DNA of 64,000 bases, from assembly GCA_963771505.1 (NCBI GenBank), contig CAVYTO010000006.1:186001-250000 (forward strand). The letters are read 5' to 3'. This DNA comes from JAJPHW01 sp963771505. GTDB taxonomy: Bacteria; Acidobacteriota; Terriglobia; Terriglobales; Acidobacteriaceae. The notes under the pieces were generated by a model. It was given only the letters and a program-made list of their open reading frames with translations, did no database searches and had not been told where the DNA came from. Made by a program: the position numbers and the translations under genes. Below, in pieces: positions 26,194 through 34,285 of this stretch; position 1 is the stretch's first letter, and each line of letters opens with the position of its first letter.

Positions 26194-27099
26194 TCAGGCC
26201 ACAATCGTCATCACATCGTGCAGCACGTCGAGCGTCTGGCATCGCACGGTCAGGACTTCGCCATCCACCATGACGTCCACCGGTTCCTGCAAGTCAAAAT
26301 CAACGTGGCGCACAGACCGCCGTTCCGCCAGAGGATGCTGAATGTGAGTTCCATCATATAAAGTCGGCAAGTTTCGAATTAACCCCACTCGGCCGATCGG
26401 TCCCCACCGCACGAATTCGATCAAGCCATCGTTCACTTCGGCCTTCGGCGCTATCATCATCGTCCCGCCAGTAAACTTGCTGTTGTTGAAGGTCAGAAAT
26501 AGGCAGGGCCGATTATCGGTGGTTGGTTCGCCATCCGCCCGCAGCGGAAACGGCCTTCGCCGGAAGCGCGCCAGGGTTAACAGGATCGCAGTCTGGTAGC
26601 CGACCTCGCCCCATCCGCTAAAATTTCTCGCGCGCAAATTGGCAACGTCGGCGGTGAATCCGACGCTCAACAAGTTGATGTAGAAAATAATTCCTTGATC
26701 GTGTTTCAGTTGCAACACGTCACAACTCTGTGAACGACCGGCGATCAGCGATTCCATCGCATGGTCCAAACCACGAACACTAAAGTCTCGAAGAAACGAA
26801 TTGCCCGTGCCTAGAGGCAGGAATGCCAGGGTCGGACGGCCTTGAGTCATGGCTTCAGGAAAGAGCCCATTAACAATCTCGTAGGATGTGCCATCTCCGC
26901 CAACCGCGATGAACTTTCGTTGCCCACCGTGGTAGGCCGCTCTTGCGATTTGGGTGGCCTCGCCGCGAGCCGAGGTTTCTCTGACTTCAATAGGAACCCC
27001 CTGGGCGCGTAATTTGTCGAGCGCCCCCGGCAAGAGCTTTCGCGTCCGCCCGCCCCCCGCCGCAGGGTTCACAATCGCCAGATAAGGGCCTTCGCTCAT
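26194..27099 (-). CDS. Diacylglycerol/lipid kinase (YegS-like, DAGK catalytic domain)
   Basis: 301 residues. The blocks NPAAGGGRTRK (phosphate loop), VGGDGTSYEIVNG (ATP and Mg site) and LAFLPLGTGNSFLRDF are the three hallmarks of DAGK-family kinases, which phosphorylate diacylglycerol or a related lipid alcohol with ATP. It starts 6 bases after the acyl-AMP ligase stop, so both are surely co-transcribed. In a cluster with a fatty acyl reductase, the substrate may be a long-chain alcohol or an alkyl glycerol; this is an inference. Confidence 0.92.
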   Translation of the reverse strand: MSEGPYLAIVNPAAGGGRTRKLLPGALDKLRAQGVPIEVRETSARGEATQIARAAYHGGQRKFIAVGGDGTSYEIVNGLFPEAMTQGRPTLAFLPLGTGNSFLRDFSVRGLDHAMESLIAGRSQSCDVLQLKHDQGIIFYINLLSVGFTADVANLRARNFSGWGEVGYQTAILLTLARFRRRPFPLRADGEPTTDNRPCLFLTFNNSKFTGGTMMIAPKAEVNDGLIEFVRWGPIGRVGLIRNLPTLYDGTHIQHPLAERRSVRHVDFDLQEPVDVMVDGEVLTVRCQTLDVLHDVMTIVA

Positions 27100-27105
27100 A
27101 TCAGT

Positions 27106-28812
27106 TCAGAGCGCGACCAACGACTCGCGTGGGACCGACCCATTAATATCTTTGGCCAGTTCCTGTCTCTTGATTTTCATGGAAGCGGTGCGCGGAAAAT
27201 CTTTCGTCCAGATTAGAAAAGTCTCGACTCGTTTGAAGTCAGGCAATTTGCGATTACGGTCGGCAATATCGCCTTTTAGAGAATTCGTGAGTTCCTGATT
27301 TTCTTCGAGTCGTACCGCCAGAAAAAGTGATTCCGGGCCCAGGGGTTGCGAAGGCCACACGTAGTTGGCAGCGAAAATACAAAATTCTTTCACTGCGAGA
27401 CCTTCAAACGCCTTCTCGATATCCTCGGGATAGATATTTTTCCCGCCTTCAGTCACGATCATGTTCTTCTTGCGACCGAACAATTGCAGGTGGCCGCGGT
27501 CGTCAAACCGCCCGAGATCGCCGGTCAGGAGCCATCCGTCGACAATTGTTGCCGCGGTCAGCTCAGGATCGTCGAGATAATGCGACATCAAAGTCTTGCT
27601 GTGAGCTGCGACTTCGCCAATCCCTTCGCTCTCAGGATTCAGGATGCGTAGCTCGACTCCTGGCAGCGGCTTGCCTACGGTGTCGGCACGAAAAGGTTTT
27701 AGATCGTTCAACGTGAGAGCAGTGCCCGCTTCCGTCAACCCATAGCCGTTCACAACAGGAACGCCGAGGTCGTAGAAAAACTGCATCGTCGAAGGTTCCA
27801 TGAATGCGCCTCCCGTGATCAAAGCTTTCAACTCCCCACCAAAGCCAGCGTGGACTTGCGGCAGCAGTCTACGGCTCAACTTCACGTTCGGCCGTCGCCT
27901 GGTCAGTCCGCGATTGAGTTTGATCGCCATATCCAGCAAGGCTCGCTTGGTTGAAGACAATTCCGCGAACTTGGCTTTGAGGCCACGTTCCAGGTTCTTC
28001 AGGATCATCGGCACCAGTGCGACGTAGGTGATCTTGTAACGCACAAAGGCGTCGCGGACAAATTCAGGACGAAGCGTTCGCAGGTGCACGACGCAAGCTC
28101 CGCACACGAATGGCCCAATAAAACCGACCATGAAATCGATGGCATGATTGGTGGGTAGAATACTAAGGTAGCGGTCGCCCGGCGCAAATGGATACCAGTC
28201 AGTCAGCGCTTTGCATTGTTCCAGGTAGTTTTCGTGAGTAAGAACACATCCCTTCGGTCGACCACCCGTTCCGGATGAATACACAATGCAGGCGGCGTCT
28301 TCGCGCTTTCTGGTTTGCAGCGCTGGTTCACCACGGCGGCGGAATTCTTCCCACCGATGCGCACCACTGAGTTCTGCTTTGAGCGGCGCTTCGGTGACCA
28401 GCACACGCGCCCTTAAACTCTTGCACTCTGGCAGTTGCGACATCGCCCGCCACAAATAATATTCGATGAATAAGACCTCGGCATTGCTGTGAGCGAGAAG
28501 TTGCAACTGCTCGAGAGCAGTGAGCTTGTAGTCGAGCGGAACCAGCACTCCGCCGCTAAGAAAAACTGCATAAGCGGATATCAACCATTTCGGCTGGTTC
28601 GTCATCAGGACCGCTGCACGGTCGCCCGGCTTGAACTCCGCATCCTGTAGCGCACGCGCAAGGGGCGACGCGAGTTCTTTGAAATCGGAATAGGTGAGGC
28701 GGCTTTTTTCGCGTTCTCGATCGGCCTCGATCAGGCAGGTTTCATTCGGCCAACGGACGAGCGCATCCCGCAAGGCTTCGCCGAGGCAACTGTATTTATC
28801 CAGATCGAGCAT
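27106..28812 (-). CDS. Acyl-AMP ligase/acyl-CoA synthetase (second of the cluster)
   Basis: 568 residues, ANL superfamily. The P-loop reads IVYSSGTGGRPKGCVLTH, then NGYGLTEAG (A5), LLTGDLGRFDDRGHL (A7/A8) with GRKKNMIVTEGGKNIYPEDIE, and near the C terminus FPRTASMKIKRQ with the catalytic lysine. These enzymes activate fatty acids as acyl-AMP and load CoA or an acyl carrier protein. An ACP gene lies directly upstream in the operon (28898), 85 bases away, making ACP-loading likely. Chain length not deducible. An ATG at 28812 is the natural start. Confidence 0.92.
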   Translation of the reverse strand: MLDLDKYSCLGEALRDALVRWPNETCLIEADREREKSRLTYSDFKELASPLARALQDAEFKPGDRAAVLMTNQPKWLISAYAVFLSGGVLVPLDYKLTALEQLQLLAHSNAEVLFIEYYLWRAMSQLPECKSLRARVLVTEAPLKAELSGAHRWEEFRRRGEPALQTRKREDAACIVYSSGTGGRPKGCVLTHENYLEQCKALTDWYPFAPGDRYLSILPTNHAIDFMVGFIGPFVCGACVVHLRTLRPEFVRDAFVRYKITYVALVPMILKNLERGLKAKFAELSSTKRALLDMAIKLNRGLTRRRPNVKLSRRLLPQVHAGFGGELKALITGGAFMEPSTMQFFYDLGVPVVNGYGLTEAGTALTLNDLKPFRADTVGKPLPGVELRILNPESEGIGEVAAHSKTLMSHYLDDPELTAATIVDGWLLTGDLGRFDDRGHLQLFGRKKNMIVTEGGKNIYPEDIEKAFEGLAVKEFCIFAANYVWPSQPLGPESLFLAVRLEENQELTNSLKGDIADRNRKLPDFKRVETFLIWTKDFPRTASMKIKRQELAKDINGSVPRESLVAL

Positions 28813-28897
28813 CCAGAGGTTATTTCATCACAGCAACAGCGGAGAGGGGTGTTCGTTTGTTAATCATTTCATCACCTTGCAACGTCGAGCACCGAAG

Positions 28898-29152
28898 CTA
28901 AAGCCGCGACTGAATCCGATCCGCCAGCGTGCGAAAATCGGAAACCCCTTGCAGTTCGTAGTCCGGAAGTTCTACATGGAAGTGGTTTTCCAGCCGCGTC
29001 AGCAGGTCCAGCGCCTGTAGGCTGTCAATTTTCAGCGTCTTGAAGAAATCGTCGTCGGCCGACAGCTTTTCCCGCGCAACCTTGAAGTGCGTCGACGCCA
29101 GGGTAAGCACTTCATCTAAAGTCTGATCTGCTGTTTTCATTTCAATCTCCAA
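28898..29152 (-). CDS. Acyl carrier protein
   Basis: 84 residues with the phosphopantetheine site KIDSLQAL; Ser44 in D-S-L receives the 4'-phosphopantetheine arm. The helices around it have the acidic surface of ACPs (SADDDFFKTL, LENHFHVELPD). Start may be Met5. It lies between an enoyl-CoA hydratase gene and an acyl-AMP ligase gene on the same strand, so it probably carries the acyl chain for this dedicated lipid pathway rather than for general fatty acid synthesis. Confidence 0.92.
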   Translation of the reverse strand: MEIEMKTADQTLDEVLTLASTHFKVAREKLSADDDFFKTLKIDSLQALDLLTRLENHFHVELPDYELQGVSDFRTLADRIQSRL

Positions 29153-29178
29153 AATCTCGGCTGCCCATTCAGCTTGCC

Positions 29179-29997
29179 TCAGGGAAGATACGGCTGCGCG
29201 TCTGTACTCTCCACGAACTTCTTCAGCCCCGCTTGTACCGCGGGCCGGGAAAATAACTCGCAGAAGATATCGATTTCCTGCCGCAATTCTTCCCGTGGAA
29301 TGGGTTTGATGAATTTTTTGGCCGCAAGTGCTGTAGCCTTGTCGAACTTCCTCAGCTGAACAGCGGTAGCTCGTGCCGCTTTTAAAGCCTCACCTTCTGC
29401 GACCACTTGGCTTACGAGTCCAGCGGCTTGCGCCTTCGTGGCATTGAAACTGCGCCCGGTCAGCAGCAGATCGCGCACCACCGCGTTCCCGAGGTCGCGC
29501 TTCAGGCGTGGGATTCCACCAAAACCGGGAATGAGACCGAGCCGCAATTCTGGGAAACAGAAGCGGGCCGTCTTGTCCGCAATGATCAGGTCGCAGGCGA
29601 GCGCAAGTTCAAATCCTCCGCCGAATGTCACGCCATGCACCGCGGCAATTGTCGTGAGCGGGGCGTAATCGATCGCATTCATCACCGCGTGAATCCGCTC
29701 CAGGAAATCACGCACAGCGTGATCGGCGTTTTGCCGATTCATCTGGCTTGAACGCTCATAAAGCTCGCGCAGGTCGGCGCCCGCGCAAAATCCGGCAGAC
29801 ATTCCGCTGTGGATGATGAGCACGTGGGCGGACTCGGCGAGACCACCGAGTTCCGCCGCAAATTTTTCCAGTTCGGTCAGCGTAAGCGAGCCAATTTCGT
29901 TTACTGGAGCGCGATACAACGACAATTCAATTACGCCATCGCGCGCGGTCCACGAAATCGTTTCGCCTTTGTAGTCTGTTACCAAATTTGCTTTCAA
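29179..29997 (-). CDS. Enoyl-CoA hydratase/isomerase family protein
   Basis: 272 residues, crotonase fold. SAGFCAGADLREL is the first oxyanion-hole block and AAVHGVTFGGGFELALACDLII the second; a catalytic Glu candidate is in RLGLIPGFGGIPRLKR. Crotonases hydrate or isomerise enoyl thioesters, or decarboxylate or lyse them; the exact activity here is open. Its ATG overlaps the stop of the preceding ligase gene by 4 bases (ATGA at 29994-29997), so translation is coupled. With the operon's ACP it could act on an ACP-bound chain. Confidence 0.9.
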   Translation of the reverse strand: MKANLVTDYKGETISWTARDGVIELSLYRAPVNEIGSLTLTELEKFAAELGGLAESAHVLIIHSGMSAGFCAGADLRELYERSSQMNRQNADHAVRDFLERIHAVMNAIDYAPLTTIAAVHGVTFGGGFELALACDLIIADKTARFCFPELRLGLIPGFGGIPRLKRDLGNAVVRDLLLTGRSFNATKAQAAGLVSQVVAEGEALKAARATAVQLRKFDKATALAAKKFIKPIPREELRQEIDIFCELFSRPAVQAGLKKFVESTDAQPYLP

Positions 29998-31664
29998 CCT
30001 GCCTGTCTCACGGGATACATATCTTCGATCACATCTTTAAAGCGCGCGGCGATGAGATCGCGTTTCAATTTTCCGTTGGCGGTGAGCAGTCCATTCTCAA
30101 TCGAAAACGCTTCGGCCGCAATGTGAAACGCTCGCACCTGCTTGTAGTGCGGCTTTCCATCGTTCCACCGATCCAGCGCAACTTGAGCCTGCGATCTGGA
30201 TGGATTGCCAGTAATGATCGCCGAAAGATAACCGCGGCCATTGCCCATCAAAACCACTTGCTGCGCTCCGGGCAGGTTGCGCAAAATCTCTTCTTCAATC
30301 GGCTCAGGTGCAATATTGTGCCCCGAACCCAGAATCAGCAAATTCTTGAGGCGCCCCACAATGCGCCAGTTCCCGTTCGCGTCTTTCTCACCCTGGTCGC
30401 CGGTGTGAAACCAACCCTGCCGCAAAGCCTTCGTCGTTTCCTCCGGACGGTTCCAATATCCCGCGAAGATATTCGGGCCCCGCACCACGACTTCTTCGCC
30501 CTCAGCCAACTTCATCTCGATGCGCTCGATGGCAGGACCAACGCGGCCGGGAGTGGCTCGACCCGGAATATCCATCGTGCAAATCGCGGTCGTCTCTGTG
30601 AGCCCGTAAACTTGCAGCACCGGAACTCCTAACGCCAAAAAATAGAGCTGGGTGTCGACCGATAACGGCGCGGAACCGCAAATCAGCGCCCGCAGATTCG
30701 GCCCGACCATCTTCTTTCTAATCGTCGGAAACATTAAAACGTTCGCGAGGACAAGCCAGATCGAGTCTGACATCCCGGATTTTCCTTCTCGTTTACGCGA
30801 CCAGGCAGCCAGGGCGTTTCGATACGCCTTGAGCGCAAAGCCGCCTTTCTTAGCCACCTGCTCGTCGACTGCTTTGCGCATGCGCTCAAGCAGTTGGGGA
30901 ACATTCAGGAAATAATCGGGAGCCACGGCGGCCACATCCGCCGCAATTCTCGTTAGGTCAGTATTCAGCGCGAGCGCGCTTCCTCGCCGCAGACAGGTCA
31001 GCAGCAGTATCCATGACCCTGCGAAACACAGCGGCAGATAGTGGAACACGCGATCACGGCTGGCCCGTTTCTCCATCAATAGATCGAGGCGCTCCGATGT
31101 ACACCCGAGCATGTGTCCGATGTTGCCAGCATCGAGCATTACTCCTTTGGGTTCGCCGGACGTCCCGGATGTGTAAATGATCGTTACCGGAGCATCGTGG
31201 GTCAGGTTTTGATCGGACAACGGAAGTTGCTTGTCGGGCGAATCGTCCCCGCTCGCCGAAGCGAAGATTGGTTCAAGCAAAACACACGCAGGAGCATCCG
31301 GCCACGCTCCCACAATTTCATCGCGCTTTGTTTCATCCCCGCAAATGAGCAGCGCCGGCTGGCAGTCTTTCATCATTGTGATTAATTCCAGCGGCGCCTG
31401 GCGCGCGTAGAGAGGCACCACGATCAAGCCTTCAGCCATTATCGCGAGGTCCATCGCAACCCACGGTATGCTGTTGGCCGCTAATAACGCGCAGCGATCA
31501 CCCGGCTTTAGAGCCTGACTGGAAAGAAATCGGCGGGCGCTCGCAATCATTTTCAACAGTTCGCTGCCCGAAACTCCCACGTCGCCGCCTGCCCGCAACT
31601 CGCGCAGCACCACCGCGGTTCCGGCTTCCTTCAACTTGGCGAAGATGTCAGCAAGAAAATTCAA
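29994..31664 (-). CDS. Long-chain acyl-CoA synthetase/acyl-AMP ligase (first of the cluster)
   Basis: 556 residues, ANL superfamily, of the type called FadD15-like. The P-loop reads IIYTSGTSGEPKGVMLD, then VYGLTETTAICTM and GWFHTGDQGEKDANGNWR with GRLKNLLILGSGHNIAPEPIE (hinge), and near the C terminus LLTANGKLKRD with the catalytic lysine. It activates a fatty acid with ATP. Having two ligases of different subtypes in one operon suggests two acyl substrates or two acceptors (CoA and ACP). It begins 17 bases after the pyruvyl transferase stop. Confidence 0.92.
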   Translation of the reverse strand: MNFLADIFAKLKEAGTAVVLRELRAGGDVGVSGSELLKMIASARRFLSSQALKPGDRCALLAANSIPWVAMDLAIMAEGLIVVPLYARQAPLELITMMKDCQPALLICGDETKRDEIVGAWPDAPACVLLEPIFASASGDDSPDKQLPLSDQNLTHDAPVTIIYTSGTSGEPKGVMLDAGNIGHMLGCTSERLDLLMEKRASRDRVFHYLPLCFAGSWILLLTCLRRGSALALNTDLTRIAADVAAVAPDYFLNVPQLLERMRKAVDEQVAKKGGFALKAYRNALAAWSRKREGKSGMSDSIWLVLANVLMFPTIRKKMVGPNLRALICGSAPLSVDTQLYFLALGVPVLQVYGLTETTAICTMDIPGRATPGRVGPAIERIEMKLAEGEEVVVRGPNIFAGYWNRPEETTKALRQGWFHTGDQGEKDANGNWRIVGRLKNLLILGSGHNIAPEPIEEEILRNLPGAQQVVLMGNGRGYLSAIITGNPSRSQAQVALDRWNDGKPHYKQVRAFHIAAEAFSIENGLLTANGKLKRDLIAARFKDVIEDMYPVRQAG

Positions 31665-31681
31665 CTGAGATTGTTACTGCG

Positions 31682-33091
31682 CTAGCTGTAAGCGCCGATC
31701 AGCCGGTGCAAACCCTCGCTCATCGGAGGCAGATAATCGGTCCAGTTCCACTCCCCGATGCGGGTTTCGAATTCCGGATACCGCCGCCGCACTTCCTCTT
31801 CAAAATGTACGCCCATGCGTGCCATTACCTTTAAGTTATGCACTACGTTCCTGCCGATTCCGTCGGCCACGCGTTCGCCTTCTCGCTGAAGCGTTTCGAG
31901 AGCGGCCAGGAGCCGCGATTCGAGATCGGGATCGTCAACGTTCATCAGCAAGTCTTCGTGTCCACGTTCGCGCATCAGATTTCGAATGCGTTCATCCATG
32001 GTAATGCCGGCTGAGGGAACTTTGGCAGGCATTGACGTGACAATGCCGTGATAGCGGGACGAAACCATCATGTGGCAGGCGCGCAGAATGCTAACCAGTT
32101 CGTACATGTTGTAATCGTCCGAACTTAAGACTGGCACTCCACCCAGGCGTTCCGAGATTTTACGCGCCGGACGCGCGTCGAGCCGCTCGGTCGCAACCAT
32201 AATGACGAAGACGCGATTTTGTTTCCGGAATGCATCCACCGCGTTCGCTATCGACGAAAGATAGTGCTCGTATGCGCGGTCAGCAGCGGGACCAGAGTTG
32301 TGGAAATAGACGGAGCGGTAGTGACTGTCCTTGTAGGCTCCCGCCAAACCGTGCATCGCAAATTTCGCTACCGACGCTTTCACCGGCCACTCAAAAGGAT
32401 TAATCGGACAAACTACCAGCACCGGAGTTTCGCCGTCCCAGCCCACATCCCGTAACCCTTTCTCCCCATATTCTGGCGGCAGCGGTTCGAAAGTCCAAGC
32501 GGTGTCAGTGCCCAATTCGGTCGGCACTCCCAATTCGCGCAAAAGCGTACGCGACTCCTCGTTGCGAGTAATCACCAGGGACTCTTTGCAATAGCGGCCG
32601 CACATTTTCTTCACCAGCGGATCCATGTGTCCAGCTTCGGCCCCGTACCCTACTGAAAGCTTGTTTTCTGCCGCCGCTATCCCCAGAGATCCGATCATCA
32701 TTGTGGTGAGCGCATTGGCGAACTTGCTCTTAAACATTGATCCTTCACACGCCACGACTCCGTGGTGCTTCGGTACTTCATCGGAAAGAAAAGGAGGGAA
32801 GATGTCAGGAAGAAAAACCTGGCGAGTGTCTGCGAAATAGCCTTCCGACCGGGGAAAGCTTTGCGACATCACGCTGAACTCCACCCGATCTGCGCCCAAC
32901 ACATGGCGAAGCTGCCGCAGCATTTCTTCAACACGAACGTCAGAACCGGTGTTGCGAGTGCCGTTATAGCCCGCAAATAAAAGCTTAAGCTTGCTCCCCG
33001 GCTTCCATCCTTGGCCGCCGCCAAGCATCCATCCCAGCTTCGCTTTTTCGATGATGGCGCTGACCCACGCCTCCAGCACCAGATCCATCAT
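31682..33091 (-). CDS. Polysaccharide pyruvyl transferase-family protein
   Basis: 469 residues from the ATG at 33091; the frame reaches 33118, but ATG at 33091 overlaps the preceding SDR stop as ATGA, the usual coupling. The family signs are an N-terminal nucleotide-binding-like AGYNGTRNTGSDVRVEEML and the C-terminal MMVSSRYHGIVTSM histidine motif of PF04230. Family members transfer pyruvate from PEP to a sugar hydroxyl, forming a ketal. Its location in a lipid operon is unusual and points to a pyruvylated glycolipid or to a diverged activity. Cytoplasmic; no signal peptide. Confidence 0.85.
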   Translation of the reverse strand: MMDLVLEAWVSAIIEKAKLGWMLGGGQGWKPGSKLKLLFAGYNGTRNTGSDVRVEEMLRQLRHVLGADRVEFSVMSQSFPRSEGYFADTRQVFLPDIFPPFLSDEVPKHHGVVACEGSMFKSKFANALTTMMIGSLGIAAAENKLSVGYGAEAGHMDPLVKKMCGRYCKESLVITRNEESRTLLRELGVPTELGTDTAWTFEPLPPEYGEKGLRDVGWDGETPVLVVCPINPFEWPVKASVAKFAMHGLAGAYKDSHYRSVYFHNSGPAADRAYEHYLSSIANAVDAFRKQNRVFVIMVATERLDARPARKISERLGGVPVLSSDDYNMYELVSILRACHMMVSSRYHGIVTSMPAKVPSAGITMDERIRNLMRERGHEDLLMNVDDPDLESRLLAALETLQREGERVADGIGRNVVHNLKVMARMGVHFEEEVRRRYPEFETRIGEWNWTDYLPPMSEGLHRLIGAYS

Positions 33092-34218
33092 GCGGCGGTG
33101 CCTCGTTGCGTGGGCCACTCCTGGTATGGATATTGAAACTCCGATTCCCTGCTGAACTTCAACAGCGGATAGCTGTATTGCGAAAACCGCGCCGGCTTTC
33201 GGCCCAGTTCAGTAACGACACGAGTATTATCGAAAACCGTATTCCACGTGAGATAAGGAAGAAACACTTTTAACAGCGCGGCCTCGTGCGAAAACTTGTT
33301 GTGTCGATTGGCCAAAGTGTTCACCACGCTGGAAAATGGCTTCTCGAACATGGGCAAAAACACGGGACCTCGCTTGTTCTGCGCTGCCGCCAACGCGATT
33401 GTCAATTCTTTGAACGTCTGCGATTCCCTACCCGAGGAAAGATGATAGGTGTCGTAGAGAGGCTGCGGCTTCTGATGCAAAGTTGCAATCGCGTCGGCAA
33501 CGAAATCCACGTTCACGATGTCAATTTTGTCGGTCGCACGAAATGGAAGCGCCGCCAAGCCCGCGAGAAATACAAACGATCGCACCATGTCGAACTGCGT
33601 GGTTTCAGGGCGCCGGCTGTCGCCCAGCACGATACTGGGCCTAAAAAACGTCAGGGGAACTTCCGGCAGCAATTGCCGGATCATGTGTTCATTGAATTTT
33701 TTCGTTCGCGCATATGGATCGTAATCCGACCGCTCCCAGTCGATGGACGCGTCTTCCGTAACCACTTCGTTCGAACGCTTCCCACAAACCGCGACGGTGC
33801 TTACCTGGCTGAATCTGCGAAGCCCGTGGTAATGATGGCAGCGCATCGCCAACTGCACTACTTCCAGCGCACCGCGCAAATTCACATTCAGGCAGCTCTT
33901 TTCGGATTTTCGATTCAACGACGCCGCGCAATGGATGACAGAATCACTCGTGTGAATCAGCCGATCGTAATCGTCTTGTCCCAGTCCAAAGAACGGCAGC
34001 GTAATGTCGCCTCGGAAAATCCGCACGCGCGTCTGAAGATGTTCGTAGAACCGGGCAAAATTCATGTGTAACTGCAAACCACGCCACAAACGGGCTTCTG
34101 CCTCTTGCGGATCTTTCGCCCGCACTAGAAGGTTCAATGCCGACCCATCGCCATCCAGCAAATTCGCGGCGACATGCGCCCCAATATAACCCGTCGATCC
34201 CGTCAAAAAAATTGCCAT
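33088..34218 (-). CDS. NAD(P)-dependent SDR of the thioester-reductase/fatty acyl reductase type
   Basis: 376 residues, extended SDR fold. LTGSTGYIGAHVAANLL is the nucleotide-binding loop; SVIHCAASLN and YARTKKFNE carry the catalytic Tyr and Lys (YxxxK). The sequence resembles NAD_binding_4 (male-sterility) enzymes that reduce acyl-CoA or acyl-ACP thioesters to aldehydes or alcohols, though without a carrier domain of its own. It is the second gene of the operon, 67 bases after the fused reductase at 34286. The two may reduce successive steps or different acyl groups. Confidence 0.83.
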   Translation of the reverse strand: MAIFLTGSTGYIGAHVAANLLDGDGSALNLLVRAKDPQEAEARLWRGLQLHMNFARFYEHLQTRVRIFRGDITLPFFGLGQDDYDRLIHTSDSVIHCAASLNRKSEKSCLNVNLRGALEVVQLAMRCHHYHGLRRFSQVSTVAVCGKRSNEVVTEDASIDWERSDYDPYARTKKFNEHMIRQLLPEVPLTFFRPSIVLGDSRRPETTQFDMVRSFVFLAGLAALPFRATDKIDIVNVDFVADAIATLHQKPQPLYDTYHLSSGRESQTFKELTIALAAAQNKRGPVFLPMFEKPFSSVVNTLANRHNKFSHEAALLKVFLPYLTWNTVFDNTRVVTELGRKPARFSQYSYPLLKFSRESEFQYPYQEWPTQRGTAA

Positions 34219-34285
34219 CGATACCTAAAATCCTATCTGAATGCAACTCAAAGTATTCTCTTGCCGTTATGAACTTCTACCCGAC

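Noticed and set aside
33286..34071. 261-residue plus-strand frame within the SDR gene
   Set aside because: Shadow of the SDR gene; composition is not protein-like.
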